Origin: Psychrilyobacter sp.
GTDB taxonomy: Bacteria > Fusobacteriota > Fusobacteriia > Fusobacteriales > Fusobacteriaceae
Assembly: GCA_023145315.1 (NCBI GenBank)
Contig: JAGLEA010000119.1
Coordinates: 1 to 5,755 of the forward strand
Direction of reading: 5' to 3'
DNA: 5,755 bases
Position numbers and translations under genes: made by a program. Of the stretch, positions 1 through 5,755 are shown piece after piece. Under the pieces are notes generated by a model that did not search any database, was not told the DNA's origin, and worked only from the letters and a program-made list of their open reading frames with translations. Position 1 is the stretch's first letter. Each line of letters starts with the position of its first letter.

Positions 1-3000
1 TATCAGTGAATTCTTTTAATTTATTGATTAATTTTTTTATATTGGTTTCATCTAATGCAGCTTCTATCTCATCAAAAAATGTGAATGGACTTGGCTTATA
101 CATAAATAAAGCCATTATAAATGCTATGGCAACCATTGATTTTTCTCCTCCAGACAGAAGAGTTATTGATTGTGATTTTTTATTTTTAAATTTAACTACT
201 AGATCTATTCCACTTTCTATGAGATTATCTTCATCTTTTAATTTTAAGCTACCTACTGAATTATTCAAGACTTCCCGACACATATATCCAAAGTTTATAT
301 TGATTTCCTTATAAGCTGTATAAAACTGTATTTCAATTGTTTTTTCTATTTCTACAACTAAATTTAAAAGTGCTTTTTTACTTTTAATTAGATCATCCCT
401 CTGAGATGTAATAAATGTATATTTTTCTGTTAATTCCATAAATTCTTCTATTGCCAATAAGTTTACAACCCCTAATCCTTTTAGTCTGTTTTCTAAAGTT
501 TGTAATTTTTCTTTATACTTTTTGAGATCAGTGATTTTTTCATCTAAAGGTTTTACATTTAATAACTCTTCTAACTCTTCTTCTAGATGCAATATATATC
601 CATTTACTTTTTCAAATTTTTCAATTATATTTTTTACTCTATTCTCCTGTAAAATTATGTCTTTTTCAGTGTTTTTAACTGCTAGTATCTCTTTTTTTTC
701 TAAAATTTCTAATTCTTCTTGGAGTTTTCTTTTCTCTTTTATTTCAATGTATTCCTTCTCATACCTTGTATTTTCATTAAAATAATTTTGTTCAATCTTT
801 TCTAATTTTTCACTAATTTCTTTTATATCAATAGTTATTTTTTCTATTTCTTCTACTATAACGTCTTTTTCTTTAATCAAACTATTTAAATACTCAATAT
901 TTCTTGAACTTTCTTTCGAAAGGAGCTTTATACTCTCTTTTTTATTGAGATAGTTTATTTTAATATTAGAATACGACTTATTTAAGGTTTCTTTATCTAC
1001 TTTTATAGTTATCAATTTATTATTATTAGAAACTAAAAGTTTTTTTGAATTTTTCAAAACACTCTCTGTATTGAATCGTTGAGTCGTAGCACCTTTAGAT
1101 TGCTTTGTATACTCATCAATATAATTTTGTTCTTCTTGTTGTTCTAATTCTACTATTTTTATTTTTTTCATTTCTTTTTTTATATTCATATCTATTTCAT
1201 TAATAAGTCTAGATAGCACACGCACTTGTTCCTCTTGTTCCTCTTTAAAATCATCAATGTTTTCTAGTTGTTTTTCATGGGATTCCATTTCTGAATTCAT
1301 TTTTTCATAATCATTATTTAATTTAAAATGTTGTTTATCTAATTCCATTACTAAAAGTTCTATTTTTTTTATCTCTTTTTTTCTTTCAAAAATAATTGAG
1401 CTAGCAGATTTTATATGTTGACCACCAGTAATTTTTCCACGACCTGAGATTAACTCACCCTTTAAAGTAACTATATTTCCCCTGTGTATATTTTCCTTTG
1501 AAACTCGAAGTGCTACATCTATATCTTCTACAATAAGTAAAGTACCTAATACAAATTCAATAGCTTTAGAAAAGTTAACTTCATAATCTATAAGATTATA
1601 AGCATAACCTAATACTCCTTTTCCCTGAATATTTCTATTGTTTTTATTCAATTTCAGATTATCAAAAGCTAAAAATGAAGCACGACCACTATTTGTACTT
1701 TTCAAAAAAGATATACATTTTTTTGCAACACTACTATCTTGGACTACTATATCCTGAAGTGAGCCACCTACGCCTGACTCTATGGCTGTTTCTATTCTTT
1801 CAGGGATATCGATAAGGGATATCAATGCCCCGTGTACTCCTATGATATTTTCATTTAGAATGTTTTTTACGCCTTTGAAAAAGCCTTCATTATTTGCTTC
1901 TAATTTTTTTAAATTTTCTAATCTTGCTCGGTGTCTTCCAAGGTTGTAAGAGATCTCTTTTCTTTCAGAAAAAATTAAATTCATTTTTTCACTTAATTCC
2001 TCTATTTGCTTTTCAGAGTTTTCTATTGTTTTATCTATTGTTTTTATCTCTAATTCTAATTTATTTTTTTTATCTTTTAATATTTTAATTTCTTTTGAAT
2101 ATTTATCTAGGTTTTTTTGATATTCACTTCCTTCTTCTAGTAGATTATTTATTCGATTTAAACTACTCTTACTCCGCTTTTCTGTGTTTTCGATTTCGGC
2201 GATTAGCTTTAATCTATCTACTTCAGAGTTCATAATATGCTCTTTTTGAACCCCTATCTCAATCTCTAAATCCCTTTGAGATTCCTCGATACCTTTCAAT
2301 TCATTTTCAAACTCTAAATATTTGCTTTCTAAATTAATTAATTCTTGTGCTGTTGCTTCTTCTTTTTCCTTTATTCCATTCAGTTCTACTCTTTGATCTT
2401 TTATTTTGACTTCTAAACTAGTCACGCCTGTTTTTTTACTACTAGCTTCACGATTAAATCCTTTCACCCTTTCACTATATAGTACTTTATCATTAATCAA
2501 TCCATCTATATCTTTTTTAAGATTCATATTTTTTCCAGCTAAATCATTAATTACTGTACTCAAAAGAGCTCTCTCTTGGTTTACATCTTCTAGACTTTTT
2601 TCTTTTATTAAAAAATAATTCTCTAATTGCGATAATTTTTCTTTGTCTTTACAACTTTCATCCTCTAATTTTACTTTTATATTTTTATTAATATTATATT
2701 CTTCTAATAATATTGATTTTTTCAGAGAATTTTTTTCGGTATCTATGTTTTTATATTTAATAGCCTTTTCAGACTGTTTTTCTATCTTATTTTTATTTTC
2801 CCTTAATTCATTAACAATAAGATCTATCTTATCTGTTTCTAACTCTACTTTTGTTAACTTCTTAAGAGCTTCCTCTTTTCTTAATTTTATTTTTTTTATT
2901 CCTGCTGCTTCCTCTACTATACTTTTTATTTCTTTATTAGAAGCACTTATTATTTTTTCTACTTTACCCTGCCCTATTACAGAATAAGCACTTTTCCCCA

Positions 3001-3397
3001 CACCAGTATCAAGAAATAACTCATTTATATCTTTTAAACGACACCTATCATCATTTATATAATATTCATTTTCACCTTTAGAGTTAATTTTTCTAGTCAC
3101 TTTGACTAGTATATCTTCCATATCTAATGTCTGACTCTCGTTATCTATATATAGTGAAACCGTTGCCGTATTTCGAGCCCTTTTATTTTTTCCACCTGAA
3201 AAAATAACATCTTTACTGTCTTTAGCTCTAATATTTTTATATGATTGTTCTCCTAATACCCATAATATAGCATCTAAAATATTTGATTTCCCACTTCCAT
3301 TAGGCCCAACAATAGATGTTATTCCCGTATTAAAGTCTAATTTTATTTTTTCTGCAAAGGATTTAAATCCGTCTATCTCTACACATTTTAAATACAT
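1..3397 (-). CDS. smc: Chromosome segregation/condensation ATPase SMC (3' end cut by window edge)
   Basis: This is the SMC subunit of the bacterial condensin, an ATP-driven dimer that organises chromosomal DNA and normally works with ScpA and ScpB. The frame is open from the ATG at 3397 to the window edge (1132 codons); roughly 45 of the usual ~1180 residues are missing. Order of parts: N-terminal head with Walker A GPNGSGKS (residues 31-38, K37) and LGEQSY after it; TGVGKSAYSVIGQGKVEKII and EEAAGI; a Lys/Glu-rich coiled coil (about 170-500); hinge (about 505-660) with GVHGALISLI, SGVGGSLQDIVV, SGRGKITGG; a second coil (about 665-1000); GLGVVNLLAIEEF; ABC signature LSGGEKS (G1083-G1084); and Walker B FTFFDEIEAALDE (D1109, E1110). 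All parts share one frame and I read no internal stop. An AGAGG ribosome site precedes the start, 17 nt after the hslU stop, so the two are probably co-transcribed. The head lacks the FGGG motif common before the signature. Identification is secure. Confidence 0.97.
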   Translation of the reverse strand, partial: MYLKCVEIDGFKSFAEKIKLDFNTGITSIVGPNGSGKSNILDAILWVLGEQSYKNIRAKDSKDVIFSGGKNKRARNTATVSLYIDNESQTLDMEDILVKVTRKINSKGENEYYINDDRCRLKDINELFLDTGVGKSAYSVIGQGKVEKIISASNKEIKSIVEEAAGIKKIKLRKEEALKKLTKVELETDKIDLIVNELRENKNKIEKQSEKAIKYKNIDTEKNSLKKSILLEEYNINKNIKVKLEDESCKDKEKLSQLENYFLIKEKSLEDVNQERALLSTVINDLAGKNMNLKKDIDGLINDKVLYSERVKGFNREASSKKTGVTSLEVKIKDQRVELNGIKEKEEATAQELINLESKYLEFENELKGIEESQRDLEIEIGVQKEHIMNSEVDRLKLIAEIENTEKRSKSSLNRINNLLEEGSEYQKNLDKYSKEIKILKDKKNKLELEIKTIDKTIENSEKQIEELSEKMNLIFSERKEISYNLGRHRARLENLKKLEANNEGFFKGVKNILNENIIGVHGALISLIDIPERIETAIESGVGGSLQDIVVQDSSVAKKCISFLKSTNSGRASFLAFDNLKLNKNNRNIQGKGVLGYAYNLIDYEVNFSKAIEFVLGTLLIVEDIDVALRVSKENIHRGNIVTLKGELISGRGKITGGQHIKSASSIIFERKKEIKKIELLVMELDKQHFKLNNDYEKMNSEMESHEKQLENIDDFKEEQEEQVRVLSRLINEIDMNIKKEMKKIKIVELEQQEEQNYIDEYTKQSKGATTQRFNTESVLKNSKKLLVSNNNKLITIKVDKETLNKSYSNIKINYLNKKESIKLLSKESSRNIEYLNSLIKEKDVIVEEIEKITIDIKEISEKLEKIEQNYFNENTRYEKEYIEIKEKRKLQEELEILEKKEILAVKNTEKDIILQENRVKNIIEKFEKVNGYILHLEEELEELLNVKPLDEKITDLKKYKEKLQTLENRLKGLGVVNLLAIEEFMELTEKYTFITSQRDDLIKSKKALLNLVVEIEKTIEIQFYTAYKEININFGYMCREVLNNSVGSLKLKDEDNLIESGIDLVVKFKNKKSQSITLLSGGEKSMVAIAFIMALFMYKPSPFTFFDEIEAALDETNIKKLINKLKEFTD

Positions 3398-3402
3398 ATA
3401 TT

Positions 3403-3408
3403 CCTCTC
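3403..3408 (-). promoter_or_regulatory. Ribosome binding site of smc
   Basis: On the minus strand the sequence reads GAGAGG, then 5 nt, then ATG. It lies entirely in the 17-nt gap after the hslU stop codon. It fixes the smc start at 3397, which matches the family N-terminus (MYLK, then GFKSF). No promoter fits in this gap, so smc most likely depends on transcripts from the hslU or groES promoters. Confidence 0.75.
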
Positions 3409-3414
3409 TTTTGT

Positions 3415-4734
3415 TTACAAAATATAATCATCTAAATTTTCTTCTTCCTCAGAATATTCAAATACTTTAGCAACATCCTTTTTTCCAATCTTTATGATTT
3501 TAGCTTCTTTATATGGTGCTTCAAACATGATTTCATTAAGAATTTGTTCAATTACTCCTGACAACCTTCTTGCACCTATATTTTCAATATCTTCATTTAA
3601 TTCAGTAGCTATTTCTGCTATCTCATTGATTGCACTACTAGTAAAACTAATGAAAACATTATCAACTTTTAAAAGTTCCTTATATTGCAATAAAAGATTA
3701 AACTCAATCTTAGTTAAAATCTTTATAAAATCTTCTTTTGTAAGAGTATTTAATTTCACTTTAATTGGGAATCTTCCTTGAAATTCTGGCATAAGATCAC
3801 TAGGACTAGCAAGTGTAAAAGCTCCCGCAGCTATAAATAGTATATGTTCAGTACGGACAGCACCATATTTTGTCATAACTGTAGTTCCTTCGATTATTGG
3901 TAATATATCACGCTGAACTCCTTGACGAGAAATTTCACTATGAGCCCCCTCTCTTTGAGCAATCTTATCTATTTCATCTATAAATACGATACCATCCTCT
4001 TCTACTCTCTCTACTGCTATAGGTTTTAACTCCTCTAGGTCTATATTTTTTTCAATTTCCACACGTAGAAGGTATTCAGTAGCATTTTTCACACTCATTT
4101 TTACAAGTTTTTTCTTAGTATTTGGTATAGAATTTATTATATTATCTATAATTCCCTTTACACCTTCTCCATTTGTTTCGCTTCCTGTGGCAAATACTTC
4201 TATTAACGGTTCTTCTAATGAACCACTTTTTTCTATTTCGACCTCTTGGTCATCATATTTTCCATCTTTTACTTCTTTTAAAAGAATATCTTTTTCATCT
4301 AAATTCACAGTTCCATATGGTTTTATTAATTTAGCAACTTTCAAAAGTATTACTTCTCTATATTTTTCTCCTAACTCTGTTATTTTTTCACTCTTTAATT
4401 TATTATAAGTTATCGAAATAAGATCTTTTATCATAGATTCCACATCTTTTCCTACATAGCCTACTTCTGTATATTTTGTAGCTTCTACCTTTATAAATGG
4501 AGAGTCAGTAATAGTAGCTAATCTTCTTGCTATCTCTGTTTTTCCAACTCCTGTTGGTCCTATTAAAATAATATTTTTAGGAGTTATTTCTCGCTTTAGT
4601 TTATTATCTTTTATTTGTTTTCTTCTATACCTATTTCGTAAAGATATAGCGACACTTCTTTTTGCTTCGTCTTGCGATATTATATATTTATTTAGTTCTT
4701 CTACAATTTTTTTTGGAATTAATTTGTCTTTCAC
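3415..4734 (-). CDS. hslU: AAA+ unfoldase HslU (ClpY), ATPase subunit of the HslUV protease
   Basis: HslU is a cytoplasmic AAA+ hexamer that unfolds proteins and threads them into the HslV (ClpQ) peptidase. The 439-aa length is normal (E. coli 443). Visible elements: IISQDEAKRSVAISLRNRYRR near the N-terminus; Walker A GPTGVGKT (59-66); pore loop GYVG (92-95); a variable I-domain (about 108-235) that includes DGKYDDQEVEIE; Walker B IVFIDEID (249-256); GVQRDILPIIEG (272-283); the likely arginine finger in QGRFPI (R321); and sensor 2 NIGARRL (385-391). The C-terminus NLDDYIL resembles the tail that docks into HslV. The start is GTG, supported by a full AGGAGGT ribosome site 4 nt upstream and by family alignment. 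The segment normally reading ILTEPxxxL is ILTKIEFNL here. No hslV lies upstream; groES does. A predicted promoter sits in the 106-nt spacer, and smc follows after 17 nt. Regulators that lack a peptidase partner are possible, but the intact tail argues for a real HslV elsewhere. Confidence 0.96.
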   Translation of the reverse strand: MKDKLIPKKIVEELNKYIISQDEAKRSVAISLRNRYRRKQIKDNKLKREITPKNIILIGPTGVGKTEIARRLATITDSPFIKVEATKYTEVGYVGKDVESMIKDLISITYNKLKSEKITELGEKYREVILLKVAKLIKPYGTVNLDEKDILLKEVKDGKYDDQEVEIEKSGSLEEPLIEVFATGSETNGEGVKGIIDNIINSIPNTKKKLVKMSVKNATEYLLRVEIEKNIDLEELKPIAVERVEEDGIVFIDEIDKIAQREGAHSEISRQGVQRDILPIIEGTTVMTKYGAVRTEHILFIAAGAFTLASPSDLMPEFQGRFPIKVKLNTLTKEDFIKILTKIEFNLLLQYKELLKVDNVFISFTSSAINEIAEIATELNEDIENIGARRLSGVIEQILNEIMFEAPYKEAKIIKIGKKDVAKVFEYSEEEENLDDYIL

Positions 4735-4738
4735 CCTT

Positions 4739-4745
4739 ACCTCCT
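4739..4745 (-). promoter_or_regulatory. Ribosome binding site fixing the GTG start of hslU
   Basis: The minus strand reads AGGAGGT, then AAGG, then GTG. This near-perfect Shine-Dalgarno site is what decides the non-ATG start at 4734. The resulting N-terminus, which leads into the conserved PKKIVEELNKYIISQ block, is the expected length for HslU. Confidence 0.85.
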
Positions 4746-4767
4746 AAATAGCAATGCATAGTGATAC

Positions 4768-4796
4768 ATTATATACTATATTTCTACCTATTACAA
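4768..4796 (-). promoter_or_regulatory. Predicted sigma70-type promoter of hslU
   Basis: On the minus strand a -35-like TTGTAA (4791-4796) is followed by exactly 17 nt and a perfect -10 TATAAT (4768-4773). Transcription would begin near 4761, giving a leader of about 27 nt with the ribosome site inside it. The promoter lies wholly in the groES-hslU spacer, so hslU-smc could be expressed independently of groES. The -35 lies in a tandem repeat. In such AT-rich DNA a perfect -10 alone is weak evidence; the spacing and position raise it. Confidence 0.6.
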
Positions 4797-4810
4797 GATA
4801 TTACAAGGTA
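4785..4810 (-). repeat. 10-bp tandem repeat within a TACCT/AGGTA dyad over the hslU -35
   Basis: On the plus strand TTACAAGATA (4791-4800) is followed at once by TTACAAGGTA (4801-4810), two 10-mers differing at one base. The pair is framed by TACCT (4785-4789) and its exact complement AGGTA (4806-4810), a dyad of 26 bp. The 10-bp period equals about one helical turn and the first copy contains the predicted -35. This is what a protein-binding site at a promoter looks like, but it matches neither CIRCE nor the CtsR heptad, and chance is possible in AT-rich DNA. Confidence 0.4.
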
Positions 4811-4840
4811 CTAACTTCTTGTTTTATAGGTAATTTATAA

Positions 4841-5104
4841 TTATTCTATTATACCAAAAATATCTTCTACATCTAAAATATAAATAGCACTCTCTGAACC
4901 TATAACTTCTATTCCAGAATATGGTTTAAAAATAACGGTATTCCCAATTTTAATATCTTCTTCGAGATTTCCTATAGCTAGAACTAGTCCTGTGTTTGAA
5001 CTATTATTTTTGCTTTTAGATGGCAAAATAATACCACTTATAGTCTTTTCCTCTTGCTGTATTTTTTCAATTAAAACTCTATTCCCTATTGGTTTTATTT
5101 TCAT
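4841..5104 (-). CDS. groES: Co-chaperonin GroES (Hsp10), without adjacent groEL
   Basis: GroES is the heptameric lid that caps the GroEL folding chamber in the cytoplasm. The protein is 87 aa, slightly shorter than the usual 90-97. It begins MKIKPIGNRVLIEKI, where most relatives have D rather than N at residue 8. The mobile loop that binds GroEL spans about 16-36 and carries the hydrophobic anchor IIL (25-27) in TISGIILPS; family members usually have GG where this has SG (23-24). TGLVLAIGN (38-46) is the usual GEVxAVG strand. The roof hairpin between it and IKIGNTVIF (51-59) is shortened by roughly ten residues. The C-terminus DVEDIFGIIE is typical. AGGAG lies 6 nt before the ATG. In most bacteria groEL follows directly; here a 106-nt spacer and hslU follow, with no visible groEL remnant. 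It probably works with a GroEL encoded elsewhere. A specialised paralogue is a less likely alternative. Confidence 0.93.
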   Translation of the reverse strand: MKIKPIGNRVLIEKIQQEEKTISGIILPSKSKNNSSNTGLVLAIGNLEEDIKIGNTVIFKPYSGIEVIGSESAIYILDVEDIFGIIE

Positions 5105-5139
5105 GGTTTACTCCTAATTTTAATATAATAATTTCATAT

Positions 5140-5168
5140 ATTATAACATCTAAACCAACGTTACCCAA
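5140..5168 (-). promoter_or_regulatory. Predicted sigma70-type promoter of groES
   Basis: On the minus strand TTGGGT (5163-5168) stands 17 nt before a perfect -10 TATAAT (5140-5145). Only the TTG half of the -35 agrees with consensus. Transcription would start near 5133, leaving a leader of about 28 nt that includes the AGGAG site at 5111-5115. No CIRCE element (TTAGCACTC with its inverted copy) is present in the region, although groES is a classic HrcA target. Another minus-strand TATAAT at 5197-5202 has no convincing -35. Confidence 0.5.
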
Positions 5169-5186
5169 ATAAATATTACCTTAACC
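5151..5186. repeat. Short TTACC/AACC repeat cluster between the groES and folE promoters
   Basis: On the plus strand this 36-bp stretch holds TAAACC (5151-5156), TTACCC (5161-5166), TTACCT (5176-5181) and TTAACC (5181-5186, sharing one base with the previous). The two TTACC copies are 15 bp apart. The cluster overlaps the predicted groES -35 and lies just upstream of the folE promoters. It is locally less AT-rich than the flanks. It could be an operator for one or both divergent genes. No known operator consensus was recognised. Confidence 0.3.
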
Positions 5187-5203
5187 TATCAACTATATTA
5201 TAA

Positions 5204-5234
5204 TTCACTTAATCAAATAAAAATATGTTATACT
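5204..5234 (+). promoter_or_regulatory. Predicted extended -10 promoter of folE
   Basis: The -10 TATACT (5229-5234) is preceded by TG and one base (5226-5228), the extended -10 arrangement that needs little -35 contact. The best -35-like hexamer, TTCACT (5204-5209), is 19 nt away, longer than ideal. The leader to the folE ATG would be about 28 nt. An alternative promoter, TTACCT (5176-5181), 17 nt, TATAAT (5199-5204), would give a leader of roughly 58 nt. No folate or other riboswitch fits in such short leaders. Confidence 0.5.
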
Positions 5235-5268
5235 GTGATAATAAAAAGTTAATTTATGGAGGATTTTG

Positions 5269-5755
5269 ATGGATAAAAACAAAATAATGGATGGTGTAAA
5301 ATTAATCCTTGAAGGCATTGGTGAGGATATAACTAGAGAGGGATTGATCGGTACTCCCGATAGAGTAGCTAGGATGTTTGAAGAAATCTGTGGTGGAATA
5401 TCAAAGGACCCTTCAGATGAAATATCAGTATTCTTTCATGTTGATCATAACGATATGGTTATTGTAAAAGATATACAGTTTTATTCACTATGTGAACATC
5501 ATTTATTACCGTTTTATGGTAAAGTACATATAGCATATATCCCTGAGAATGGTAAAGTTACAGGTCTTAGTAAATTAGCTAGAGTAGTAGATGTTGCTTC
5601 TAAAAAGCCACAATTACAAGAGAGACTAACATCAGAAATTGCAGATACTATTGAAACTCAATTATCTCCAATAGGAGTAATTGTTGTAATTGAAGCTGAA
5701 CATATGTGTATGACTATGCGTGGTGTAAAGAAAGCTGGTTCTAAAACAATTACTT
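5269..5755 (+). CDS. folE: GTP cyclohydrolase I, type IA (3' end cut by window edge)
   Basis: FolE is a cytoplasmic zinc enzyme that converts GTP to 7,8-dihydroneopterin triphosphate, the first step of tetrahydrofolate synthesis; the product can also feed queuosine synthesis. The frame is open from the ATG to the window edge, 162 codons of an expected ~185-190. GTPDRVARMFEE (28-39) is the family N-terminal motif. Zinc and catalytic residues are visible in SLCEHHLLPF (C75, H77, H78) and EAEHMCMTMRG (H145, C147), which correspond to E. coli C110, H112, H113, H179 and C181. GLSKLARVVDVA and PQLQERLT (114-121) are also diagnostic. GGAGG (5258-5262) lies 6 nt before the ATG. The zinc ligands rule out the zinc-independent type IB family. 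It is divergent from groES and is the only gene here read rightward; other folate genes may follow beyond the edge. Confidence 0.97.
   Translation, partial: MDKNKIMDGVKLILEGIGEDITREGLIGTPDRVARMFEEICGGISKDPSDEISVFFHVDHNDMVIVKDIQFYSLCEHHLLPFYGKVHIAYIPENGKVTGLSKLARVVDVASKKPQLQERLTSEIADTIETQLSPIGVIVVIEAEHMCMTMRGVKKAGSKTIT

Noticed and set aside
6..2987. Plus-strand open frames within the smc region (6-314, 522-785, 1894-2088, 2406-2618, 2643-2987)
   Set aside because: They are Phe/Ser/Leu-rich antisense shadows of the lysine- and glutamate-rich SMC coils, without recognisable domains or good ribosome sites.
3494..4408. Plus-strand open frames antisense to hslU (3494-3781, 4187-4408)
   Set aside because: The opposite strand encodes a well-conserved HslU across the same bases, and the shadows show no domain.
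4735..4840. groEL or hslV remnant between groES and hslU
   Set aside because: The 106-nt spacer shows no coding similarity to either and is accounted for by a promoter, repeats and the hslU ribosome site.
4811..4860. Possible terminator after groES
   Set aside because: Only a weak 5-bp TTATA/TATAA pairing with a 7-nt loop is present, with no GC-rich stem and no following U-run.
5105..5268. CIRCE or CtsR operator upstream of groES
   Set aside because: Neither TTAGCACTC with its inverted copy nor the GGTCAAA-type heptad repeat is present on either strand.
5235..5268. Riboswitch in the folE leader
   Set aside because: The leader from the likely promoter is only about 28 nt and shows no paired structure able to form an aptamer.

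Overview
The window is a low-GC stretch of bacterial chromosome using the standard code (TGG for Trp). It holds four recognisable genes in two divergent units. The low GC, strong Shine-Dalgarno sites and sigma70-type promoters fit a low-GC anaerobe. The SMC head and hinge wording (DAILWVLGEQSYKNIRAK, NNEGFFKGVK, a C-terminal head without the usual FGGG) and the short GroES with KTxSGIxL in its mobile loop resemble Fusobacteriota proteins as I remember them. That phylum is my best guess, not a proven placement.

Layout, in transcription order. On the minus strand, starting near 5104, come groES (complete, 87 aa), a 106-nt spacer with its own promoter, hslU (complete, 439 aa, GTG start), a 17-nt spacer, and smc, whose last roughly 45 codons run off the left edge. 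On the plus strand, starting at 5269, is folE (GTP cyclohydrolase I), whose last roughly 25 codons run off the right edge. The 164-nt gap between groES and folE carries back-to-back promoters and short TTACC/AACC repeats. No tRNA, rRNA, insertion sequence, CRISPR array or convincing rho-independent terminator was found. No gap between genes exceeds 300 nt.

The minus-strand unit joins a co-chaperonin, an AAA+ unfoldase and the chromosome-organising ATPase. Two obligate partners are missing where they would usually sit: groEL does not follow groES, and hslV does not precede hslU. Both proteins keep their partner-docking elements (the GroES mobile loop and the HslU C-terminal tail), so the partners are probably encoded elsewhere. 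No CIRCE (HrcA) or CtsR heptad operator is visible, although groES and hslU are typical heat-shock genes; the repeats over both promoters are candidate alternative control sites.

No clearly new system is visible. The points worth a second look are the split chaperone and protease partnerships, the unusual groES-hslU-smc linkage, and the repeat-decorated promoters.
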